In this document: positions 27,384 to 37,514 of the stretch, one piece after another
Numbering within the stretch: the stretch's first letter is position 1
Layout: the number at the start of each line of letters is the position of its first letter
From: Bacteroidota bacterium
GTDB taxonomy: Bacteria; Bacteroidota; Bacteroidia; Chitinophagales; BACL12
NCBI GenBank assembly: GCA_016718035.1
Contig: JADKEK010000010.1
Span: 62,001-126,000, forward strand
Reading direction: 5' to 3'
DNA length: 64,000 bases
Program-made: the position numbers and the translations under genes
Notes under the pieces: model-generated
Seen by the model: the letters and a program-made list of their open reading frames with translations, nothing else
Databases searched by the model: none
What the model was told of the DNA's origin: nothing

Positions 27384-30300
27384 TTGATGAAATTAGTAAC
27401 ACAGACACCGAAAAAAGCATTAAAAGCCTTCTTAAAGCAAAAGCCTTTGAGAAGTGAAATTGACGTTTTCAAAACAAACCTCATTGCTTTGCTCGACAAA
27501 ATCAGCGTAATAGAAAAAAGACCGAAGGACGAAACCGAAGAACATTTAAAAAACGACCTGCGTGACTTTTTGCGTGACACTTACTACCGTGACACTAACG
27601 CAATCAACACCAAGGACAAAAAAGACCTTGTAATTCACTTAGACAAAACAACAAATAGCGAAGTAGGTGTAATTATTGAAGCCAAACGACCAACCAACAT
27701 TGGCGAAATGGTAACGGCTGACAACCCTAACAAAAAAGCACTTCACGAACTTATACTATATTACTTAGACGAACGAAATAAAGTTGGAAACTTCCAATTG
27801 AAACAGCTTGTAATTACAAATATTAATGAGTGGTATATCATAGATGCAAACCATTTTGATAAGCATATTTACAATAACACTCAAATACAAACTCTTTATA
27901 AAACCAAAGTAAGCGACAATAAAAACAATCCGTTTTTCTATCAGGAAATTGAAAAATTAATTTCCAAAATTGATGTTGAAATCCCTTGTGTTTACTTTGA
28001 CATTAGAGAATATGACACCATTTTACGCAACAACAAAAAGGAAGATGATAGAGAATTAAGTGCGTTACTTAAAATCCTTTCGCCTCAACATCTTTTAAAA
28101 ATTGTAACGCCTAACGACAGCAATTCACTCAATGACAAATTCTACAAAGAATTGCTACATATCATTGGACTGGAAGAAGCAAAGGAAGACGGCAAAAACA
28201 TAATACGAAGAAAAAAGGAAAGCCGCTTCGCGGCTTCTCTTATTGAAGCTACTATTGAGGCATTGCAAACAGAAGATGTTTTACATCGCTTACCTGACCA
28301 ATCAATTTATGGTTCAACAAAAGATAAACGAATTTTTAATATTGCTTTAGAACTTTGTATTACTTGGATAAACAGGATTTTGTTTTTGAAGTTGTTGGAA
28401 GGACAACTCATAACTTATCATCAAGGCAATAAAGAATATCGTTTCCTCAATACAGAAACCATAAATGATTTTGACGAATTATTTAAACTGTTTCACAAAG
28501 TTTTAGCCATAAACCTTAGTGAAAGAAGCGAAGCCATAAAAACAAAATACAGAAAAGTTCCATATTTGAATAGTTCACTTTTTGAAATAAGCGAACTGGA
28601 AGACCAAACCATAAAAATAAATTCGCTTGATAATGCTGGGAAGTTAGAACTTATAGGCACAACAATTTTAAAAGAAATCAAAAAGAAGGCAGCTACGCTG
28701 CCCACTTTGGATTACCTTTTTCAGTTTTTAGATGCTTACGATTTTGCAAGTGAAGGCACAGAAGATGTTCAGGAGGATAACAAAACAATTATCAATGCTT
28801 CTGTGCTAGGTAAAGTGTTTGAGCAAATAAACGGTTACATAGACGGCTCAATATTTACACCTGCATTTATTACAATGTATATGTGCGAACAGTCAATCCG
28901 TTTGGCTGTGGTAGAAAAATTTAATGAAGCCTTATCGGAAAAGGATAAAACACTATTTGATAAATTTGAAGATGTAAAAAACTACACTTCTCGCCTATTT
29001 AAAACGCAAGAGATTTTAAGAGCGAATGAAATAATAAACTCACTTCGCATTTGCGACCCAGCTGTTGGCTCTGGTCACTTTTTAGTTTCATCATTGAATG
29101 AAATTATCAGCATCAAAGCAGAATTAGGAATACTTGCCGACAAAGAAGGTAATAGTATTAGCGGTTACGAAATTGAAATTGTAAATGATGAATTAATTAT
29201 TACCGACCCGAAAACAAACATTCTTGAATACAAACTACAAAACGGAAAACCACTAAACAAAGAAATTCAACGTCTTCAAAAAGCACTTTTTCACGAAAAG
29301 CAAACCATCATTGAAAACTGTTTGTTTGGCGTGGACATCAACCCAAATTCGGTAAAAATTTGTCGTTTGCGTTTATGGATAGAATTATTGAAAAACGCCT
29401 ATTACAAAGAGGAAACTAATTTTTTAGAACTTGAAACCCTTCCCAATATTGACATCAATATAAAATGTGGAAACAGTTTATTGAGCCGTTTCCCATTAGA
29501 TGCAGATTTGAGTAAAGCCTTAAAAAGCATAAAGTATGATGTAAAAGCATACAGAGGATTTGTAAACGATTACAAAAACGAAAAAAGCCGTGATGTGAAA
29601 AGAGGTTTGCAAAAAATAATTGATACAATAAAAACCGACTTTAGAACAGAAATTGGCAACAACGACCCAAAACAAATAAAACTAAAAAAGCTAAGTGGTG
29701 ATTTATTTACCTTGCTTAATCAAGGACAAATATTTGAACTAACACCCAAAGAGAACAAGGCAAGAAAAGAAAAGCAAACGAAGTTAGAAGCAGACATAAC
29801 TAAATTATCCAAAGAAATTGAAGAAATAAAAAGCAACGCCATTTACAAAAATGCTTTTGAATGGAGGTTTGAATTTCCTGAAGTGTTGAGCAATGATGGA
29901 GAGTTTGAAGGATTTGATGTTATTATTGCAAATCCTCCATATATTCAACATAGAGAGCTTGCTCATTTAAGTGCCAATTTTAAAGAAAATTATAATGTTT
30001 ATTCTGGCACTTCCGACATCAGTTCTTACTTCTTTGAAAAGTTCACAAAAATTATAAAACCTAAAGGAATTATCTCGGTAATTAATTCTAACAAATTTTT
30101 TAATGCAGAGTATGGAAGACCATTGAGAAAATACCTTTCAAATTATCCATTTATTTCTATTATAAATTTTGAGCAAGTTCCAATATTTGATGAAGCACTA
30201 GTTTCAAGTGCGATTTTTACAATTACAAATAATTCAAATAAAGAAGCCTTTGATTATGTTAAATATTTCAAAGAAAAAGTTGATACACTTGAAGACATAG

Positions 30301-31196
30301 AAGAGATAAACAAACGAAGCGTTTCAATTGACCAATCAATATTGAAAAATGATAATTGGCTTTTTAATGACGCAAATTCAAACATTATTGTAAACAAAAT
30401 AAAATCTAAAGGAATCCCAATAGCTGATATTTCAGATATTGATATTAAAAGAGGTTTAACAACTGGATATGATGATGCATTTTTAATTGATAAGGAAAAA
30501 TACGAACTACTTTCAAAAGGAAGTAAGAATCCCGATGTAATAATTAAAAAGGTTTTAAAAGGTGAAAATATAAATCGCTATAAAATAAATTTCAAAGACC
30601 TTTGGATTATAAACTCACATAATGGCATTAAAGGATTAACTGAGTCTATAAATGTAGAGAGAGATTTCCCATTAATTTTTCAACATCTTCAATCTGTTAA
30701 TTTACAATCAAACGGTAAAGTTGAAAACCGTTCTGACAAAGGTAAACATTGGACAAACTTAAGAAGTTGTGCGTTTATAAATGATTTTTCAAAACCTAAA
30801 ATAGTTTGGGGTTTAATTTCCGGCAATTGGGATTTTGCTTTTGATAATGTTGGTTATTTCCTTACAAGTGCTTCATTTTTTTTAACATCAAACTCAATAG
30901 AAATAAAATTTATTTTAGCCTTACTCAATTCAAAACTTTATCGTTATTATTTTATTCAAGTTGGAGAATATACGGCTGGTGGTGCATTCGTATTGAAGAA
31001 AATATCTATTGAGAAATTTATCATTCCAACAGTTAATGAAAAAGAACACAAACCATTTATAGCATTAGTTGATAAAATTCTTACAGCGAAACAACAGGGC
31101 AAAAACAGCTTAGACCTTGAAAATCAAATAGATGATTTAGTTTATAAGCTTTTCGACATTACAACAGAGGAGCAGAAAATAATTGAAGGACGATGA
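27384..31196 (+). CDS. Type IIG restriction-modification enzyme (Eco57I-like, nuclease + N6-adenine methyltransferase)
   Basis: A single 1270-aa chain that should both cut and methylate DNA. The N-terminal ~200 residues look like a PD-(D/E)XK-type nuclease, with VIIEAKRPTN near residue 97 as the E-x-K element. The gamma-class methyltransferase core has the SAM motif DPAVGSGHF at residue 558 and the catalytic NPPY at 850-853 (IIANPPYIQHRE). A helical, charged insert lies at about 770-830. The last ~250 residues are a TaqI-like target-recognition region. It precedes the DUF4209 gene with a 4-bp overlap. Full length and intact. Confidence 0.88.
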   Translation: MMKLVTQTPKKALKAFLKQKPLRSEIDVFKTNLIALLDKISVIEKRPKDETEEHLKNDLRDFLRDTYYRDTNAINTKDKKDLVIHLDKTTNSEVGVIIEAKRPTNIGEMVTADNPNKKALHELILYYLDERNKVGNFQLKQLVITNINEWYIIDANHFDKHIYNNTQIQTLYKTKVSDNKNNPFFYQEIEKLISKIDVEIPCVYFDIREYDTILRNNKKEDDRELSALLKILSPQHLLKIVTPNDSNSLNDKFYKELLHIIGLEEAKEDGKNIIRRKKESRFAASLIEATIEALQTEDVLHRLPDQSIYGSTKDKRIFNIALELCITWINRILFLKLLEGQLITYHQGNKEYRFLNTETINDFDELFKLFHKVLAINLSERSEAIKTKYRKVPYLNSSLFEISELEDQTIKINSLDNAGKLELIGTTILKEIKKKAATLPTLDYLFQFLDAYDFASEGTEDVQEDNKTIINASVLGKVFEQINGYIDGSIFTPAFITMYMCEQSIRLAVVEKFNEALSEKDKTLFDKFEDVKNYTSRLFKTQEILRANEIINSLRICDPAVGSGHFLVSSLNEIISIKAELGILADKEGNSISGYEIEIVNDELIITDPKTNILEYKLQNGKPLNKEIQRLQKALFHEKQTIIENCLFGVDINPNSVKICRLRLWIELLKNAYYKEETNFLELETLPNIDINIKCGNSLLSRFPLDADLSKALKSIKYDVKAYRGFVNDYKNEKSRDVKRGLQKIIDTIKTDFRTEIGNNDPKQIKLKKLSGDLFTLLNQGQIFELTPKENKARKEKQTKLEADITKLSKEIEEIKSNAIYKNAFEWRFEFPEVLSNDGEFEGFDVIIANPPYIQHRELAHLSANFKENYNVYSGTSDISSYFFEKFTKIIKPKGIISVINSNKFFNAEYGRPLRKYLSNYPFISIINFEQVPIFDEALVSSAIFTITNNSNKEAFDYVKYFKEKVDTLEDIEEINKRSVSIDQSILKNDNWLFNDANSNIIVNKIKSKGIPIADISDIDIKRGLTTGYDDAFLIDKEKYELLSKGSKNPDVIIKKVLKGENINRYKINFKDLWIINSHNGIKGLTESINVERDFPLIFQHLQSVNLQSNGKVENRSDKGKHWTNLRSCAFINDFSKPKIVWGLISGNWDFAFDNVGYFLTSASFFLTSNSIEIKFILALLNSKLYRYYFIQVGEYTAGGAFVLKKISIEKFIIPTVNEKEHKPFIALVDKILTAKQQGKNSLDLENQIDDLVYKLFDITTEEQKIIEGR

Positions 31197-32930
31197 AATT
31201 TGACAACTTAGATTTATATTACGATTATCTCGAAAATGACAATAGTTTATTGTTTGACTATAATGTTTCAAATTCATTAGTAAATCTACGTGATAAAATT
31301 GAAGACCCCGAATTAAAAAAACATTGTTCTTACGAATTATATTTTACTGATTATTCAATCAAAGAAGGAGAAGTAAAGCCAAAAATGTCAATGACTGGTG
31401 GTGAAGGCTATCCAAGTTTTTCATTGTTCGATGATGATTTAATCTATATCAAAAAAAGAGCAGAGAATGTTATAAACCCAAAGTATAAAGCAAAATACAA
31501 TCATTTGCTTTGGGACAGCAAACACAAGCATAAATCATTTGCTACTAAGGCTATTGATAACTATTTTGCTTTTTTAAATAGTGTTTCTTTAGAACTTAAT
31601 GATAATTTATCTCATCATTCATTTGAAACCATTTTTCAAAATCTTTTCATTCTTTCACAAAGTTCAAACTATAAAAAAGATGAAGCGATACAATTTCTTG
31701 TTTCACTTTTTAGGCAGCAGTAAAATTAATGGTTACAAGGAGTATTCATTAATGAAATACATTATTAACAATGGCAAAAAAAATGATTCAGAAACTTTGC
31801 AGACTTTCTTTGATTACTCAAACAAAGTAATTGACGATTTAATATATCCCGAATTTTTAGGAGAGTATTTAGAATTACAAATTGTTCTTAGTAAAAAAAT
31901 TAATGTTTCACCAAAAGACTATCATAATAAATTAGCAGAATTTCACATTTCAAATTCCGATAAGCAAAAGGAAACTTTTATTGTTCACGACTTCTATTTA
32001 AAGGCTTTAGAACAATATCAAAAAGCTGGAAACAAAGAAAAAATTGAAGAAGTAACTGTATTGATTGAAAAAGCAAAAAGAAATATAAATTTCAAATCAG
32101 TAAAAGTTGAACATACAGACGAGTTATTGCAAAAATATTGGGAGGGAATAATTAAAATGACTGATGAATTAACCGAACAAAGTGATAGTAAAGATATATA
32201 CAACTATCTAATGCTATACAATGGAATATTTCCTAAGGCTTCTGTTTTAAGTGAAGAAATTCGTCCTGTAACTTTCGATTTTGTAAGTGTTATGAATTTT
32301 GATATTAACAAAAACGTTAGCGGCAAAAAGAAAAGTGGTATAAATCCGTACTTCATACATATTCAAAATTTTTCCATAAACCATATTTGGTTAGTATTTG
32401 TAAAGGGAATTAAAAACGGAAAAGTTTCATTTGATTCGATGATTGATTTTTTAAAAAATAACTCTTGGTATGGTCAAGATTTTACATATCTAAATGCAGA
32501 TGGACAGATTGAAGGATTTAATTGGATTGAATTATTGTCCCCCTCTTTATTTGGTTTCTTTACACAATCCGAAATTGATATTAAACAAAATAAAAATAAT
32601 AATGTAGGTTACATATTACCAATAGATTCACTAGTAATAAAGTTTGAAGGACTTTTAAGAGAATTTTCAAGACATATTGGTGCTCAGACTATTGAAATTA
32701 AAGATAACGGTACAGAAGAACGTATTTCCTTTGAAAAGTTATTAGAAAATGAAAAGTTAAAAGCACTTTTACCTGAAGATGATATTGCACTATTCAAATT
32801 CCTTTTTACATCAGAAGGAATGAATTTAAGAAACAACATAGCACATTGTTTCTTTCAAACAAAAAATTATTCAGCAGGGACAATGTTATTGCTTATTACA
32901 GCATTATTAAAACTTGGAAATTATAGCTAA
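31193..32930 (+). CDS. DUF4209-type protein, interrupted by a +1 shift
   Basis: The start (31193, ATGA overlap with the methyltransferase stop) and the C-terminal part (to 32930) read in different frames. Removing one T from the run 31707-31711 joins FLVSLLGSSKINGYKEYSLM and yields one protein of about 578 aa. The N-terminal ~175 residues resemble the domain that precedes DUF4209 (NPKYKAKYNHLLWD); the C-terminus has the DUF4209 hallmark near GMNLRNNIAHC. Molecular function unknown. Coupled translation with a type IIG enzyme suggests an accessory role in the restriction locus, but this is inference. Confidence 0.72.
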
Positions 32931-33077
32931 ACGAACAGAATAAGCCAACGCATTTGCTGGCACATTTGCATTTTTTCCCAACAAAAAAGCCCGACAAAAA
33001 AAATGCAAAAGAATCATCAAGCAACCGCACCAAGACAGCAGTAAATATGGACAGACACATCACGACAGAAAGAACAC

Positions 33078-33214
33078 CAGCTTTTAACAGCACCTACAAG
33101 AAATTGGCGGTTCAGTGGTTAAATGAAGCTTTGTGCTTCGTATCAAGTTCAGGGGGGCAGACAGTTTTGTGGTTCGAAATTGCCAACTTCTTATAGCTGC
33201 AAAACGTTAGATGC
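33078..33214 (+). repeat. attC-like hairpin 2
   Basis: R''-like AGCTTTTAAC ending at 33088, left stem CTACAAGAAATTGGCG (33094-33109), right stem TGCCAACTTCTTATAG (33181-33196), R'-like GTTAGATGC (33206-33214), total about 137 bp, within the usual attC size. GTTAGAT fits GTTRRRY and CTTTTAAC fits the YYYAAC half. The loop region (aaatgaagctttgtgcttcgt) is nearly identical to the other copies. No gene in 32931-33309. Confidence 0.7.
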
Positions 33215-33309
33215 AAGCGTAGTGCGACCCAAAGACAATCATTATCAGGACATAATCCGAACTATCAAAAGATAAAATAAGTATATTTGACGCAGAATAA
33301 ATACAGAAA

Positions 33310-34575
33310 ATGAGCAAAATAAAAATATATAATTTCGGACCTATAAAGCAAGGTTACCAAAACAATGACGGCTGGATAGACGTGAAAAAAGTAACCTTAT
33401 TTATCGGTAATCAAGGTTCAGGTAAAAGTACTGTTGCAAAATTAATTACGACCTTTCTTTGGATAGAAAAAGCCTTGACAAGAGGAGATTATAACAAAAA
33501 ATGGTTTACCAGAAAAAATAAGCTAAAAAATCAATTCTTGACATATTTTAGACTCGAAAATTATTTTCCAAATGCTGACGATGTTAACCAACCATATATT
33601 GAATATTTAGGGGATTCATTTCATATAATTTTTGAAAATGGAGTACTAAATATTGAGGAAGTAAAAGGAAAAAATTATCCTTTACCTCAGATTATGTACG
33701 TTCCTGCCGAAAGAAATTTCATTTCTTATGTAAAAAACACAAAGGAACTTAAAATTGCATCTGACTCTTTAAGAGAGTTTTTGACGGAGTTTGAAAAAGC
33801 TAAAGATGAAATCAAAAGCACAATTAAATTACCAATTAATAATGTGGATTTAGAATATGATAAATTAAATGATGTTCTTAATATAAAAGGTAAAGTAAAA
33901 GACACAGATTATAAGGTCAGATTAATTGATGCATCAAGTGGTTTTCAATCAATTGTTCCCTTATATTTAGTATCGTCCTATTTATCAAATTCTGTAAAAA
34001 AGCAATCGCTAAAACAATCAGAACCTATGAGTGCGGATGAGTTAGATAGGTTTAAAAAGCATGCAGAAGAAATATTATCAAATAATAATTTAACGTACGA
34101 GCAACAAAGAGTTGCTCTTTCAATTCTTTCTTCTAAATTCAATAAAACAGCATTTATTAATATTGTCGAAGAGCCAGAACAAAATTTATTTCCTAGTTCT
34201 CAAAGAGAAATATTAAATGCTTTGTTAGATTTTAATAATATGAATGAGGGAAATAAATTAATTATGACTACTCATAGTCCTTATCTGATTAATTATTTAA
34301 CCCATTCTGTGAAAGCGTCTATCGTGTATGAAAAAATCAATAAATCAGATAAGAAGACTGAGCTATCTGAAAAATTAAATAAAGTAGTACCACTAAAATC
34401 TTTAATCAAACCAACAGATTGGGCTGTTTATGAACTTAATGAAAATGACGGTTCTATAATTAAGCTTGACAATTATAAAGAACTCCCTTCAGACGAAAAT
34501 TATCTAAATGAAAGTTTAGGAAAATCTAATGACATTTTTATTAACCTTTTAGAAATTGAAGATTTATGCCAATAA
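33310..34575 (+). CDS. AAA/ABC-type ATPase of a two-gene putative defence module
   Basis: A 421-aa SMC/OLD-like ATPase. Walker A is GNQGSGKST at residues 33-41, an ABC-signature-like SSGFQS lies near 207, Walker B is FINIVEEPEQN near 285, and the switch histidine is in MTTHSPYL near 320. The residues in between (about 60-200) are helical and may form the arm. No nuclease domain is fused. The next gene starts inside its last codons (34566). ATPases of this kind with small nuclease partners are common in anti-phage islands. The exact named system is not recognised. Confidence 0.78.
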   Translation: MSKIKIYNFGPIKQGYQNNDGWIDVKKVTLFIGNQGSGKSTVAKLITTFLWIEKALTRGDYNKKWFTRKNKLKNQFLTYFRLENYFPNADDVNQPYIEYLGDSFHIIFENGVLNIEEVKGKNYPLPQIMYVPAERNFISYVKNTKELKIASDSLREFLTEFEKAKDEIKSTIKLPINNVDLEYDKLNDVLNIKGKVKDTDYKVRLIDASSGFQSIVPLYLVSSYLSNSVKKQSLKQSEPMSADELDRFKKHAEEILSNNNLTYEQQRVALSILSSKFNKTAFINIVEEPEQNLFPSSQREILNALLDFNNMNEGNKLIMTTHSPYLINYLTHSVKASIVYEKINKSDKKTELSEKLNKVVPLKSLIKPTDWAVYELNENDGSIIKLDNYKELPSDENYLNESLGKSNDIFINLLEIEDLCQ

Positions 34576-35065
34576 ATTTTTTTGATGGGGCTTGTAAAAC
34601 AGAATCAAATAAGAACCAATTTGGATTATGTGACGACACCCACCACCTGAAAAACCCGCATATATTGACGAAAATGACCAATTAAAATGGATTGGAAAAG
34701 TAATAAATCCTTCGAATAAAGATGTGGATTTTTATGCCATTGACAATTGTGTAGAAATTTTAAAAGCAGACGGAGTTAGCAAAGAAAGTAGATGTGATGG
34801 TATGCTTCATTTTGACAACATTATAATATTTGTAGAGTTAAAAATGAGGGGTAGCAGTGGTTGGCTAGTTAAAGCGAGGACTCAACTAACAATTACTCTT
34901 GGTAAATTTCAACTAGACAATAATTTAACTGACTTTGATAAAATTGAAGCATATGCTTGTAATGGATTAAAACCATTTGCTAATCAAGGAAACAATACAG
35001 AACTTCAAAAATTCAAAGACGACACAGGTTTAATTATGTATGCTCAACAAGACATTTCATTGTAA
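34566..35065 (+). CDS. PD-(D/E)XK-like partner of the ATPase, interrupted by a -1 shift
   Basis: Starts at 34566, overlapping the ATPase stop, and runs MPINFFDGACKTESNKNQFG, then changes frame. Adding one C at the CCC run 34639-34641 joins it to PPPEKPAYIDENDQLKWIG and to the intact C-terminal part, giving about 166 aa. RCDGMLHF followed by IIIFVELK has the D-x(n)-E-x-K spacing of PD-(D/E)XK nucleases. The fold assignment is tentative since the motif is short. The gene is probably whole in the organism, as the shift resembles the many others in this window. Confidence 0.6.
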
Positions 35066-35105
35066 ATTTATCCTGACTACGAAATACTTGCGTGAAAAAA
35101 CGCCA

Positions 35106-35239
35106 GCACCTAACACCACCTACAAGAAATTGGCGGTTCAGTGGTGAAATAAAACTTTGGCTTCGTAACAAGTTCTGAGGTGGCTGAAAGTTTTGTGCTT
35201 CGAAATCGCCAACTCTTAAACACGCAAAACGTTAAAGCC
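35106..35239 (+). repeat. attC-like hairpin 3
   Basis: R''-like GCACCTAAC (35106-35114) is the exact reverse complement of GTTAGGTGC at 27135-27143. Left stem CTACAAGAAATTGGCG (35120-35135) pairs with CGCCAACTCTT (35207-35217); R'-like GTTAAAGCC is at 35231-35239. Total 134 bp. The right arm has decayed relative to copies 1 and 2. Confidence 0.7.
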
Positions 35240-35322
35240 TTGCCCTCAATTTAACACCTGATGTTTAAACTATTTCATTGCATGCCGCAAATTTGAAAAT
35301 TCTAAAGTGGCTTTGATTTACA

Positions 35323-35746
35323 GGAATTAGGATTTTACCTTAGAGGGCTAGGTGAGGTTTTTTATGTAACCATTGCATTAGTTTTTCGTATAAAATGCTT
35401 TTTTAAGTGACAGGGTAAATTGGGGTGAGATTGGTGGTTGGGTTGGTGGGTGTATTGTATCTGCTGTTGTGTATTTGTTGTTGGGTACTGGAATTTTGAG
35501 GAAATGTGATAGGGTAGGGGTTTACGGTTTTCCGTGAATTTGAGTGGGTGGATAGGGTTTGTCAGCCCAAAATTTGTAAGTTTGAAAGTAGAGTTTTGTA
35601 GGGGAGTTATTATAGCAGGTAATTTATATATTGTTTTGGTGGAAGAAGTGGAGAATTAGAAAACACGTGGCTTTTCAATTTAGGCATTTTTGGAGGGATA
35701 TGAGAAGTTTTTAAAGTAAACTTGCTTAAATAATCTAGTTAGCGGT
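35323..35746 (+). repeat. Leader repeat, copy B, ending in GTTAGCGGT
   Basis: Second copy of the noncoding leader found at 25357-25871, without the 100-bp insertion. It ends ctaGTTAGCGG at the same place, 25 nt before the AlbA-domain gene, and has a TAAGTTTG box at 35577-35584. No gene in 35066-35770. Confidence 0.75.
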
Positions 35747-35770
35747 AATTATAAACGACACAATAAAAAA

Positions 35771-37419
35771 ATGATAGACTTAAACCAACTTTTCCAAAAG
35801 CTAAAGACAACCCCTACGGAAGACTTTGAAAGTGAATATTTAGAATTTAAAAATTATAGAGATGCGAATTCATTTTACAATTCAAAAGAATTATGTGATG
35901 AAATAAGTGCTCTTGCAAACAAAAGTGGAGGTATAATTATAATCGGAGTTAAGGATAGTAGTGAGATAAAAAATAATCAATATAGTGAACAACTTAATGG
36001 TTTTGAAATAATTGATTTGGATATCGCAAAAGAAAGAATAAATGGTAAATTAAAACCTAAAATTGATGTTCAACCATATTATTTCGAATTTGAAAGTAAG
36101 AATTACTTAATAATATCGGTTCCAAACATTAAATACTCGTTAGTTAAGCATCATCAGGTAAGGTTTATTTAAGGGAAGGAAAATCAAGTGTCCCTGCTGA
36201 ACCTTATCAAATTCAGGAATTAGTAAGCAATTTACAAACCTACGATTGGAGTAGTCAGGAAATAGTGGTAGGCGACTTATTAAGTTATTTAAACCAACAA
36301 GCACTAAATGAAGCAAAATTAGATTTTGCATTACGAAGAGGAATAAACATAGCTGACTTAACTGATTCAGGATTTTTAGAAAGTATTAATGCTACAAAAA
36401 ATGGAGTTTTGACATTTGCAGGTTTATTATTCTTGGGTAATATCAATAAAATCGAGCATTATCTAGGAAATCATGAGTACAGGTTTTCATGGAGAACAAA
36501 TAATGGAATATTAAAAATAAATGATGTTTGGAATGATTGCTTATGGAATTCAATAAAAAGAGTAAAAGAACATTTTAAATTATGCAATCAAAGTATAACT
36601 ATAGAATATAATGAAAACTCTTATGACTTAACTCCTCTCGATGAACAAGCATTCCATGAAGCAATTCTAAATGCTATTGTCCATAGAGATTATGCCATGG
36701 ATGGAATGATTTCAGTTAATTATAAAGGAGATGAACTGATAATAACAAATCCAGGTAAATTTTATGGAGGAGTTAATGAAGAGAACATCTCTTATCATGA
36801 ACCAAGACATCGTAACAAATCATTAGCAAAATTACTTATGGCATTTCAGCTTGTGGATAGAGCTGGAATGGGAGTTTTAAGAATAAGTCTTAATTCATTG
36901 AAATATGGAAGGGATTTCCCTTCTTGGAAAGAAAGTTTGTCAAGTATTGAAGTTAAAATGCCTGCAGAATATGTTAAACTATCAATATTTATCCTAACTC
37001 AACAACAAATTACTGACTGTAGTTTGACTGAACTTTTTATTTTTAATAAACTTCATGAAGTCGGCAGTGTTTCAATAAACGAAATTGAAAAAGACTTAAA
37101 AAAGCTTTTCAAGGAGCCTTGGATAGAAATTGAAAAGGCTATTAATAGAGAAGTAATGAAAAAATACATTCAATTAAAAGGTAACAATGATGGAGTTTAT
37201 ATTACAACAACAGATTTGGGCAATATTTGGCTTGACATTTCAAAACCTTTTAGAGAGGCTGTTAACAGTGAAAAACATGTGAAACTTTATTTGTACCTAA
37301 AAAAACACAAGGCAGCAAATAACGAAATAATTAAAACCTTACTACAGTTTTCAAGATCAAGTGTAACTTCAAATTTTCTTGCAAAATTGAGATATACAAA
37401 AAACACTGGTAAAAAGTAG
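35771..37419 (+). CDS. AlbA_2 (Schlafen-like) / HATPase ATP-binding protein, interrupted by a -1 shift
   Basis: Related to COG2865-type predicted regulators. The N-terminal AlbA_2 domain (residues about 18-130) contains ESEYLEFKNY, ALANKSGGIIIIGV and NYLIISVP; a HATPase_c_4-like region follows (DEQAFHEAILNAIVHRDYAMDG-type N-box, TNPGKFYGG), then a winged-helix C-terminus (VTSNFLAKLR). The frame changes near 36145-36157, where one missing base separates SLVKHH from GKVYLREGKSSVP; restoration gives about 549 aa. AlbA_2 proteins can be nucleases or regulators, and occur in defence islands. It is flanked by complementary GTTAGCGGT/ACCGCTAAC boxes. Confidence 0.75.
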
Positions 37420-37495
37420 AAGTTCTTTATGGAGCCTAAAATAGACTTGCAAATTTTACATAGATATCATGACTACCAAATAATAGAATTAAATA

Positions 37496-37514
37496 TAACT
37501 ACCGCTAACACGGG
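37496..37514 (+). repeat. R''-like box of attC-like site 4, left of the IS element
   Basis: TAACTACCGCTAAC (37496-37509) is complementary at 13 of 14 positions to GTTAGCGGTAATTA at 35738-35751. It is followed by ACACGGG, which reappears right of the IS element at 39317-39323. Confidence 0.6.
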
